From: an uncultured Anaerolineae bacterium
GTDB taxonomy: Bacteria; Chloroflexota; Anaerolineae; Anaerolineales; UBA4823
Length of the DNA: 7,111 nt
Reading direction: 5' to 3'
Assembly: GCA_937129505.1 (NCBI GenBank)
Contig: CAKZNJ010000591.1
Coordinates: 1-7,111, forward strand
Numbering within the stretch: position 1 is the stretch's first letter; every line of letters starts with the position of its first letter. Below the pieces are notes generated by a model, which had not been told where the DNA came from, did no database searches, and saw nothing but the letters and a program-made list of their open reading frames with translations. Below, in pieces: positions 1 to 5,313 of the stretch. The position numbers were made by a program, and so were the translations under genes.

Positions 1-158
1 TCCTGATGAATTAACACATAATCGGGATGATATGGCGCTCCACGATAAACAATGATTGGCTGCGCGTAAATAAACCATTCGTTGGGAAAGTTTGACAAAA
101 GCTCATAGACGAGCCTATCACCGTACTCATTCCCCGGTTCACCAATAAGATGCGGCAT
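1..158 (-). CDS. NERD-like domain protein, N-terminal part (cut by left edge)
   Basis: Only the first 52 codons are visible; the gene continues past base 1. The start is the ATG at 158-156, because an in-frame TAG lies three codons upstream. Purine-rich GGAG and AGGGGA stretches precede it, though at non-ideal spacings (11 and 2 bases). The peptide opens MPHLIGEPGNEYGDRL, then has NEWFIYAQP at about 26-34 and HPDYVLIH at about 44-51. This resembles the beginning of nuclease-related (NERD) domains, where a GE..E..v...L segment leads to a beta-hairpin and a conserved Asp in an HPDfvvl motif, with the E-V-K catalytic strand further on. That catalytic part is outside the window. NERD domains occur alone or at the N-terminus of UvrD- or DEAD-type helicases, so the full protein could be much larger. 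The gene lies 21 bases behind a tRNA on the same strand with no promoter or terminator seen between them. The family call is a motif impression only. Confidence 0.55.
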   Translation of the reverse strand, partial: MPHLIGEPGNEYGDRLVYELLSNFPNEWFIYAQPIIVYRGAPYHPDYVLIHQ

Positions 159-179
159 CGTCCCCTATTCTCCAGTAGG

Positions 180-253
180 TGACCCGTGCAGGACTCGAAC
201 CTGCAACCAACTGATTAAGAGTCAGCTGCTCTACCGGGTTGAGCTAACGGGCC
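180..253 (-). tRNA. tRNA-Lys, anticodon CTT
   Basis: The minus strand folds into a complete 74-base cloverleaf. The acceptor stem is GGCCCGT/ACGGGTC (six Watson-Crick pairs and one G-T), the D-arm stem is GCTC/GAGC, and the anticodon stem is GCTGA/TCAGT. The anticodon loop is CTCTTAA, giving anticodon CTT (lysine, AAG codons). The T-arm stem is GCAGG/CCTGC around a TTCGAGT loop. The discriminator base is A. The CCA end is not encoded (the next bases are CCT), so it must be added enzymatically. A consensus promoter lies just upstream. A protein-coding gene begins 21 bases after the 3' end on the same strand, so the two may share a transcript. Confidence 0.97.
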
Positions 254-264
254 AAGGTAATAAA

Positions 265-292
265 ATTATACCGCGATGCCCCATTCTGTCAA
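265..292 (-). promoter_or_regulatory. Sigma-70-type promoter of tRNA-Lys
   Basis: On the minus strand a perfect -35 TTGACA (292-287) is followed after 16 bp by a perfect -10 TATAAT (270-265). Transcription should start near 258, a few bases before the mature tRNA 5' end at 253. It is probably also the promoter for the downstream NERD-like gene, since none is visible between them. Confidence 0.88.
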
Positions 293-299
293 ACCTTTA

Positions 300-328
300 T
301 TGACGATTTGTCAGTTCTTTGCTATCCT
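300..328 (+). promoter_or_regulatory. Promoter of the P1 peptidase / HD-GYP operon
   Basis: TTGACG (300-305) and TATCCT (323-328) are separated by 17 bp. The -35 box is near consensus and the -10 box matches at four of six bases. The predicted start, about 7 bases past the -10, falls at roughly 335-337, on or beside the ATG at 337. The transcript may therefore be leaderless. The -35 box is 7 bp from the outward-facing -35 box of the tRNA promoter, making a compact divergent promoter pair. Confidence 0.6.
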
Positions 329-336
329 TAGGCAAA

Positions 337-1332
337 ATGAGCGCTCAAAAGATAACTCCCACGTCCGTCAGGGGTATTCGAGTCGGCCATGCCCATGATG
401 AAGAAGCGCTAACCGGTTGTACTGTCATTCTGTGTGACCAAGGCGCAGTGGGGGGAGTTGACCAAAGGGGGGGTGCACCGGGCACTCGCGAAACCGACGC
501 GCTTCATCTAATCCATTTGGTTGAGGTAGTTCATGCCATCGTTCTCGCCGGCGGTTCGGCGTTTGGCTTAGACGCCGCCAGCGGAGTGGTGCGTTACTTA
601 GAAGAAAAAGGCATAGGATTCGACACCGGTGTAGCAAAAGTGCCGATTGTCCCTGCCGCCATTCTCTTTGATCTTAATGTGGGCAATCCAAAAATCCGCC
701 CCGATGCTCAAATGGGTTACCAAGCCTGCCTTAATGCCTCAAGCGATCACCCTGCTGAAGGCAACGTTGGCGCCGGCATAGGTGCCACGGTGGGGAAAAT
801 TTTAGGCATTGGTCAAGCTATGAAGGGCGGTATAGGCTGTGCGGGTGTCCATATTGGGGGCGGCGTCCTTGTCACGGCAATTGTCGCGGTCAACGCTTTT
901 GGCGATATTATCGACCCCCAAAATGGGCAGATTATCGCTGGCGCCCGCAGCTTGCAGAAGGGGCCGTTGAAAATCGGCGCCACCCCAACGTTTGCCAACA
1001 CCTTAGAGGTCATGAAGAGCCTTGTCGGCCGGACTGTTCTAGCCTTCGCTGCGCGAGGGCATACCGTCATTGGCTGTGTGGTAACCAACGCCCGTCTATC
1101 CAAGGAGCAAGTCACCAAAGTAGCCCAGATGGCTCAGGATGGTCTCGCCCGTGCGGTGCGGCCTGCCCACACCATGCTGGACGGTGATACAATTTTTGCT
1201 TTGGCAACAGGCGAAAAGAAAGCTGACGTCAATATTGTCGGCGCTTTTGCCGCCGAAGTATTTGCCCAAGCTATCGTTCAAGGCGTGCGGCGAGCGAAAT
1301 CGGTTGCCGGTATACCCTCAGCTATTCCTTAA
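337..1332 (+). CDS. P1 family peptidase (S58, DmpA/NylC-type N-terminal-nucleophile hydrolase)
   Basis: A 331-residue protein of the P1/DmpA family. These enzymes cleave themselves once and use the new N-terminal Ser or Thr to hydrolyse amide bonds of small peptides or related compounds. Visible family motifs are GGSAFGLDAASG (72-83), the VPAAILFDL..GNP segment (105-118), NVGAGIGATVGK (143-154), KGGIG (163-167), TVIGCVVTNARLSKEQ (243-258) and LDGDTIFALATG (281-292). By alignment from memory with the NTTIGVVATN-type motif, Thr243 is the nucleophile. Processing would give an alpha chain of about 242 and a beta chain of about 89 residues. The residue before the cut is His242, whereas NylC has Asn and DmpA has Gly. 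No signal peptide is seen, so the enzyme is probably cytoplasmic. I chose the ATG at 337 because MSAQKI leads straight into the VRGIRVGHA family start; an upstream in-frame TTG at 319 lies inside the promoter. Only a weak AGG precedes the ATG. It is first in an operon with the HD-GYP gene. The substrate cannot be told from sequence. Confidence 0.93.
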   Translation: MSAQKITPTSVRGIRVGHAHDEEALTGCTVILCDQGAVGGVDQRGGAPGTRETDALHLIHLVEVVHAIVLAGGSAFGLDAASGVVRYLEEKGIGFDTGVAKVPIVPAAILFDLNVGNPKIRPDAQMGYQACLNASSDHPAEGNVGAGIGATVGKILGIGQAMKGGIGCAGVHIGGGVLVTAIVAVNAFGDIIDPQNGQIIAGARSLQKGPLKIGATPTFANTLEVMKSLVGRTVLAFAARGHTVIGCVVTNARLSKEQVTKVAQMAQDGLARAVRPAHTMLDGDTIFALATGEKKADVNIVGAFAAEVFAQAIVQGVRRAKSVAGIPSAIP

Positions 1333-1343
1333 TGGTAAGTTTT

Positions 1344-1348
1344 GGAGG
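1344..1348 (+). promoter_or_regulatory. Ribosome binding site of the HD-GYP gene
   Basis: GGAGG sits 7 bases before the ATG at 1356. It decides the start: the earlier in-frame ATG at 1332, which overlaps the upstream stop codon, would place this site inside the coding region. Confidence 0.85.
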
Positions 1349-1355
1349 TACTTAC

Positions 1356-2369
1356 ATGAGCGGTGAAACCATTCTTATTGTTGAAGATAACCAAGTTCTC
1401 CGAGAAGGATTGCGCGAAATTTTAGCTGTGGAAGGTTATCATGTCCTCTGTGCTTCAAACGGAAAAGAAGCACTCCAAGAAATGGCAACTTTCAACCCCG
1501 ACCTGATTCTTTCGGATATAGCCATGCCGGAAATGGATGGCTTCGAATTTTTACGCGCCGTTCGCTCGCGGCCTGATTGGGTGACGATTCCCTTTTTGAT
1601 TCTCACTGCGCGCGGCGAAAAGGATGATGTTCTGGTGGGGAAGAGCTTAGGCGCAGAAGATTATCTGGTAAAGCCGCTCACTCGACAAGAGTTACTTACC
1701 GCAGTTAACGCTCGTTTGAGCCGCGCCCAAGAAATCAAACTTGCCCAACTCCACAAAGCTTACGAAGACAGCTTGACCGCCCTCGCCAATGCCATTGATG
1801 TTCGGGATCCCTATACGCGCGGCCACGTTGAGCGAGTGACTGCCTATGCACAGGTTCTTGCCCAACAAATGGGATGCCGCGACGCTCTAATGGAGCAAAT
1901 CCGCTTCGGCTCAATCCTGCATGACATCGGTAAAATCGTCATTCAAGACGAAGTTTTACTGAAAGCAAGCCCTCTGCGATCCGAAGAATGGGACAAAATG
2001 AGAGAGCACCCCATCACCGGCGCGGAGATGATTAAGGATATCTCCTATCTCGCGCCGGCGGCACCGATCATCCGTCATCATCATGAACGTTGGGATGGCA
2101 TGGGCTACCCAGACGGTCTAAAAGGCGACGACATCCCTCTAGGGGCGCGCATTGTTGCCGTAGCCGACTCTTTCGATGCCATGACCATCGATCGGCCTTA
2201 CCGTAACGGACGCACCTTAGAAGAAGCCTACCAGGAGATTCTCAAGTGTAGCGGCACTCACTTTGACCCCAAGGTGGTCAAAGCTTTCCAACGGGCTTGG
2301 GAACTGCATAAAATCCAGGAAATCTATTCGACAACCAAAACCAGCGTGCCTTCTTTGGATTCGACGTAA
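1356..2369 (+). CDS. Response regulator with HD-GYP cyclic-di-GMP phosphodiesterase domain
   Basis: A 337-residue, two-domain cytoplasmic signalling protein. Residues 5-120 form a receiver domain with acidic pair E10-D11, phospho-acceptor D54 in SDIAMPEMDG, T84 and K106 (VKP). A short helical linker (about 122-140) leads to an HD-GYP domain (about 141-320). That domain keeps the hallmark residues: H157, the H189-D190 pair in LHDIGK, H218, RHHHERWDGMGYPDGL (240-255, with the GYP at 250-252) and ADSFDAMT (270-277). All expected metal-binding and GYP residues look intact, so an active phosphodiesterase linearising c-di-GMP is expected, controlled by phosphorylation from an unknown histidine kinase. 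It follows the P1 peptidase gene by 23 bases and is probably co-transcribed with it. The last 15 or so residues (IYSTTKTSVPSLDST) are unlike the domain and are encoded opposite the end of the convergent L,D-transpeptidase gene. The kinase at the right edge could be a partner, but nothing in the sequence links them. Confidence 0.95.
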   Translation: MSGETILIVEDNQVLREGLREILAVEGYHVLCASNGKEALQEMATFNPDLILSDIAMPEMDGFEFLRAVRSRPDWVTIPFLILTARGEKDDVLVGKSLGAEDYLVKPLTRQELLTAVNARLSRAQEIKLAQLHKAYEDSLTALANAIDVRDPYTRGHVERVTAYAQVLAQQMGCRDALMEQIRFGSILHDIGKIVIQDEVLLKASPLRSEEWDKMREHPITGAEMIKDISYLAPAAPIIRHHHERWDGMGYPDGLKGDDIPLGARIVAVADSFDAMTIDRPYRNGRTLEEAYQEILKCSGTHFDPKVVKAFQRAWELHKIQEIYSTTKTSVPSLDST

Positions 2370-3322
2370 TTTCCCCCCAGGGGGACATTGGGAATCGTCC
2401 AGCGATAGATCCACTTGGAGGCTGCCGGTGTCAAATTAATGCAACCATGGCTGCGCGGCCGCCCATAATCGTTGTGCCAATATGTACCGTGAATCGAAAC
2501 ACCCGTCCAAGAGATAAAGGACACCCACGGTACACCCGGTAAGTCAAACCCATTTCCTCGTTCCTCATCAGCAGCCATGTGACGTGACGGTTGCTTGCGC
2601 TCTACCCGAAATTCACCCAATGGCGTATCCCCTGCAAAGGTACCTGTCGAACAGCGCGCTGTAAAAATAACCCGCCCCTGTTCATAGGCATACAATTTTT
2701 GTTCGCTTAGTTTGACCACAACTTTTTTATCGCTCACAGCAGCGCGGATCGGCGTTACTTCATTTTCACTGACCGGTCGCAAGTGAGTCGCATCGATATA
2801 GTGATACCCCCCAAACAAATCGTCCACAATTTCATACCACGGATTGCCAAACGCATCGGTGGTTAAAGAAGTCACCCAGTGAGTGCTACCATAGTAATAA
2901 CGGTAACTCCGCTTTAGACCATCTCCTTTGCGCGTCCATGCTTGGGTAAACGGCACACAAATCTCGCCCAAAAAGCCACCGTTAGGGATTGTGGTGACAG
3001 GAGTAGCCGGTTCGTTGCGCACAAATTGGACAGGTGATGAGTGAACCCAACCTTGCTCTGTGCGCAACCACAACGGATTGTGGTGAGGTTCAGGGTCGCC
3101 AATTTTACTTTCATAGATATTGACAACCGTATCTGTTACATAATAGCCCAGCTCAACCCCGCTCAAACTCGGACGATCGTAATAGCGCAGCGAACTCACG
3201 GTTCGCCCCAGCAAGATCGGTTTTTCTTGTAAAGTGGAAAGCGGTTGAAATCGCTTTTGGCTCGTAAAAGCAAGCGAAAACAGGCTAGCGATACTCAGTT
3301 TTAGAAATTCACGTCGGTTCAT
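2324..3322 (-). CDS. Tat-exported L,D-transpeptidase (YkuD domain)
   Basis: A 332-residue exported enzyme that should cross-link or modify peptidoglycan stem peptides through a cysteine nucleophile. The N-terminus, NRREFLKLS followed by a hydrophobic stretch to about residue 20, is a classic twin-arginine signal; no lipobox cysteine follows. Residues about 38-185 look like two SH3-like wall-binding segments (GRTVSSLRYYDRPS and GWVHSSPVQFV in the first; GNPWYEIVDDLFGGYHYID in the second). The YkuD domain spans about 197-332, from VVVKLSEQKLYAY through STGTFAGDTPLGEF to IHGTYWHNDYGRPRSHGCIN, with H278, H292 and nucleophile C294. The ATG at 3322 is preceded by AGGT at 8 bases and a clear promoter. 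The 3' end overlaps the convergent HD-GYP gene by 46 bp. The C-terminal GTLVLVVE looks native to the family, so this end is not a read-through artefact. Confidence 0.95.
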   Translation of the reverse strand: MNRREFLKLSIASLFSLAFTSQKRFQPLSTLQEKPILLGRTVSSLRYYDRPSLSGVELGYYVTDTVVNIYESKIGDPEPHHNPLWLRTEQGWVHSSPVQFVRNEPATPVTTIPNGGFLGEICVPFTQAWTRKGDGLKRSYRYYYGSTHWVTSLTTDAFGNPWYEIVDDLFGGYHYIDATHLRPVSENEVTPIRAAVSDKKVVVKLSEQKLYAYEQGRVIFTARCSTGTFAGDTPLGEFRVERKQPSRHMAADEERGNGFDLPGVPWVSFISWTGVSIHGTYWHNDYGRPRSHGCINLTPAASKWIYRWTIPNVPLGGNYVESKEGTLVLVVE

Positions 3323-3360
3323 CTCGTTGTACCTGTAATTTTAGAATAAGCTCTGCCGAG

Positions 3361-3390
3361 ATTATACCAACTTTTTCACCATCCTCTGAA
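3361..3390 (-). promoter_or_regulatory. Promoter of the L,D-transpeptidase gene
   Basis: On the minus strand TTCAGA (3390-3385, four of six matches to the -35 consensus) and a perfect TATAAT (3366-3361) are 18 bp apart. The expected start is near 3354, giving a leader of about 32 bases that contains the AGGT ribosome site. The promoter begins about 24 bases after the stop of the possible small gene upstream, so the transpeptidase need not depend on that gene's transcript. Confidence 0.7.
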
Positions 3391-3413
3391 TCAGCCACCC
3401 CTTGTGTGTCTCT

Positions 3414-3515
3414 CTACCCCTCCAAGCCCTCATAATACAACATTTCTGCCCATTCATCCTCGCTCATCGTGCAACCATCCGTCTGCTCCTTAAGTTGTAC
3501 TTCGGGTTCAACCAT
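3414..3515 (-). CDS. Possible small acidic protein, 33 residues
   Basis: An ATG at 3515-3513 is preceded by GGAGGT (3524-3519) at 3 bases, one of the two best ribosome sites in the window; the HD-GYP gene has the same GGAGGTAC string. It opens 33 codons ending in TAG. The peptide starts MVEPEVQLKEQTDGC, continues SEDEWAEMLYYEGLEG, is strongly acidic, and has one cysteine and no membrane segment. A second in-frame ATG lies at codon 17. I recognise no family. It lies upstream of the L,D-transpeptidase on the same strand, with that gene's own promoter in between. No convincing promoter is visible for it; TTGTCA at 3544-3539 is a possible -35 box without a good -10. It may be a real small protein, a translated leader or a chance ORF. 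The ribosome site is the main support, though its spacing is short. Confidence 0.4.
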   Translation of the reverse strand: MVEPEVQLKEQTDGCTMSEDEWAEMLYYEGLEG

Positions 3516-3545
3516 TGTACCTCCATTATTTTGCAATCGATGACA

Positions 3546-3555
3546 ACTGATCAGT
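3546..3555. repeat. 10-bp perfect palindrome ACTGATCAGT
   Basis: ACTGATCAGT equals its own reverse complement. It lies 31 bp upstream of the start of the possible small gene (minus strand) and about 52 bp before the longer inverted repeat. It could be an operator half of the divergent region, but a 10-bp palindrome can also arise by chance. Confidence 0.35.
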
Positions 3556-3607
3556 CCCTTTTACTCAACGCCGCTTCTGCGCCGTATATAGGAAAAAAGA
3601 ATAGACA

Positions 3608-3631
3608 AAAATAGAACTTATGTTCTATTTT
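3608..3631. promoter_or_regulatory. Perfect inverted repeat, LexA-box-like operator candidate
   Basis: AAAATAGAAC, a 4-base TTAT spacer, then GTTCTATTTT: ten perfectly complementary bases on each side. The core GAAC-N4-GTTC matches the known shape of Gram-positive (DinR-type) LexA boxes. It lies 46 bp upstream of the -10 box of the SPFH-like operon. Being AT-rich, and with no gene on the plus strand before it, it is a poor terminator candidate. A protein-binding operator is the better reading. Which regulator binds is inference. Confidence 0.55.
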
Positions 3632-3655
3632 ACAGATATTGTCCATAGAACGAGG

Positions 3656-3683
3656 TTAATTTTCGGTGAAAAGAATTTATAAT
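3656..3683 (+). promoter_or_regulatory. Promoter of the SPFH-like gene pair
   Basis: A perfect -10 TATAAT lies at 3678-3683. The -35 region is weak: TTAATT at 3656-3661 with a 16-bp spacer matches the consensus at only three of six positions, as might be expected for an activator-dependent or regulated promoter. The predicted start near 3690 is about 5 bases before the ATG at 3695, so the mRNA would be nearly leaderless. This agrees with the lack of any ribosome site there. Confidence 0.55.
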
Positions 3684-3694
3684 ACTTCTAACCC

Positions 3695-5308
3695 ATGGCG
3701 ATGCGAATTCCCTCTAAACGCAACCCTCCGAATATCAAACGTCTAGCTTTCCTCTTTTTTTTCATCGTTTTAATCCTTTATTGGGACTTATTTCTCGGCA
3801 TACCCAGAGGGCTCTTGCTAGTCGTTCGACCTCCTGCGGGGGAAACCTCAATCGCAGCAGAGATTCTGCGCCTTTGGGGCAGCTTTGCCTTATTTGCTCT
3901 CCTGTTCTTCTTCACCTTCTCGCTCTTTCTCTTCCTGATCGCTCACTTTATCCTCCCCAACTTGTCCTTGGAACAACACCTGGAGTTATGGAAGCGGCTT
4001 TGGCGATACCTGATCGGCAGACACGGCGCGGCAATATTCTTGCGCAATGGCAAAGTGGTCGGCGAATTTGGCGAGAAAAGCAGAAAAGGTGTGGGGTTAC
4101 TGCTGATCGACCGACAAAGTGCCGCCGTAATCGAGGAATTCAGCCGCAAGAAAACCACACAAGTCAAAGTATTCGCCCCAGGGATCGTCTTTCTAAATCA
4201 AAGACAGAAAATTCGTGGCGGTGTTGATTTGCAGCCGCAACGGCGCTCCATAGCCGAGCTTCACGCCTATACGAAAGATGGAATTGAAATCATCACCAAT
4301 CTCTCGACTACTTTCACCCTTGGTCAACCGCCCGAAATCCTCCTCGTTACCTACCAACCGCTAGAGCCTCACCACCCTGACGCCAATTGCTTAAGGGTTA
4401 TCCAATTCTCGCAACCCCCTTTGTCTTACAAAATCACAAACTCCTTCAAAAGGACGGTTTCTTCTCTCTCCAACGAACTCGATCCCGTTGATCGAGAAGA
4501 AATTCACCGTTTTGTCCAAAACTTCCACCTTGAGCAACCAGAACGTACCAACATAGAAGAAAGCTCCCCAAGCCAATACTTTGTGGACAGTCAACGCATT
4601 ATGGCAGCGTTCTATGCTATTCCCTCTTCCTCCCCCTTACAAACAGCCTTAGACTGGACAGAGTTGCCTCTGCAGATCGCCATCGATCTCTTTCGCGAGT
4701 TCATCGCTGCGATCCCTTATGAGTCGATTTATGCACCTCATCGCCCAATCGCCCAGACTTTGGTTGAATTGAAATCTCAATTTTCGAAACGGTTGCGCAA
4801 CCAAGGTGTGCTTGCTTTCCAATTCGTTCAGCGTAAGGACAACCTTCCTATTCGTGTTGGCGACGAATGGGATGTCAGCAAATTAATCTTTTTCCCTCCG
4901 CAAAAGCTGAGCTCCCCAAAATTCTTGCGCTCGAAAGGGATAAAAATTCTTAACGCTACTTTCGGCGAACTGCAGCCCGCTGACGAAATGATCGAAAGAC
5001 GCCTATTCGAGCAATGGCTACTTGGGTATCAGCAGGGGACTGCCCAGCCACTCAATAATCAAGGTGCAACCTCACCAATGACGGTAAGCTTCATTTCCCA
5101 AATTCGGGAAGAAATGGCAAATAAACTGACAGTAGAGACGGCACCTTCACGATCCGAGACACAATTAGCACTCTTTTTCGAGAGATTAGAAAACGAGATT
5201 GCCGACCCTTCAACTAGGAAATGGCTGCCAGAAGAAACCATCCATCGCCTTCGTCAGCTTCGTCGACGATTTATGGGCTCAGAACCGCCATCGGCGTCTC
5301 TCACTTAG
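3695..5308 (+). CDS. SPFH/band-7-like membrane protein (first of a pair), function unknown
   Basis: A 537-residue protein that I cannot assign to a named family. A basic N-terminus (RIPSKRN...NIKR) is followed by two hydrophobic helices at about 17-45 and 60-88, with a short loop between them. Residues about 107-210 look like an SPFH/band-7 beta region. They run from GRHGAAIFLRNGK through APGIVFLNQRQKIRGGVDLQ (161-180), and AYTKDGIEIITNLSTTFTLG (191-210) matches the usual 'a.TkDGi.v.....v.f.v' strand. A charged, low-similarity section (about 215-320) follows, then a helical stretch (325-375) and a C-terminal region rich in R, E and Q (430-530). SPFH proteins form membrane-anchored oligomeric rings or scaffolds, which is the likely general role. 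The ATG at 3695 has no ribosome site but lies about 5 bases from the predicted transcription start; ATG at 3701 is an alternative. The next gene begins 5 bases after this stop, so the two are surely co-transcribed and probably interact. Confidence 0.8.
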   Translation: MAMRIPSKRNPPNIKRLAFLFFFIVLILYWDLFLGIPRGLLLVVRPPAGETSIAAEILRLWGSFALFALLFFFTFSLFLFLIAHFILPNLSLEQHLELWKRLWRYLIGRHGAAIFLRNGKVVGEFGEKSRKGVGLLLIDRQSAAVIEEFSRKKTTQVKVFAPGIVFLNQRQKIRGGVDLQPQRRSIAELHAYTKDGIEIITNLSTTFTLGQPPEILLVTYQPLEPHHPDANCLRVIQFSQPPLSYKITNSFKRTVSSLSNELDPVDREEIHRFVQNFHLEQPERTNIEESSPSQYFVDSQRIMAAFYAIPSSSPLQTALDWTELPLQIAIDLFREFIAAIPYESIYAPHRPIAQTLVELKSQFSKRLRNQGVLAFQFVQRKDNLPIRVGDEWDVSKLIFFPPQKLSSPKFLRSKGIKILNATFGELQPADEMIERRLFEQWLLGYQQGTAQPLNNQGATSPMTVSFISQIREEMANKLTVETAPSRSETQLALFFERLENEIADPSTRKWLPEETIHRLRQLRRRFMGSEPPSASLT

Positions 5309-5313
5309 ACACC

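Larger units (their letters stand above)
3323..3694. other. Divergent intergenic region
   Basis: This 372-bp stretch separates the minus-strand L,D-transpeptidase from the plus-strand SPFH-like pair. It holds the transpeptidase promoter (3361-3390), the possible small gene (3414-3515), a 10-bp palindrome (3546-3555), the long inverted repeat (3608-3631) and the -10 box of the SPFH-like genes (3678-3683). The plus-strand reading frame over 3402-3614 has no ribosome site or family signature and I do not call it. No terminator-like GC-rich hairpin with a T-run is seen. Confidence 0.7.

Noticed and set aside
319..336. TTG at 319 as start of the P1 peptidase
   Set aside because: It lies between and within the -35 and -10 boxes of the predicted promoter, so it would not be transcribed. 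The six extra residues have no family support.
1332..1355. ATG at 1332 as start of the HD-GYP gene
   Set aside because: The GGAGG at 1344-1348 would fall inside the coding region, while ATG 1356 sits at ideal spacing from it and begins the conserved receiver domain.
3402..3614. A 70-codon plus-strand frame in the intergenic region
   Set aside because: No ribosome site, promoter or recognisable motif supports it, and it runs across the opposite-strand small ORF and both palindromic sites.
3608..3631. Inverted repeat read as a rho-independent terminator
   Set aside because: The stem is AT-rich with only two G-C pairs per arm near the loop, and no plus-strand gene lies upstream. On the minus strand it would end nothing but transcription coming from inside the oppositely oriented SPFH-like genes.
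5221..5313. Upstream ATG for the second SPFH-like gene
   Set aside because: It would overlap the preceding gene by 88 bp and add a low-complexity stretch. ATG 5314, just after the upstream stop, starts with a basic residue cluster typical before a membrane helix.
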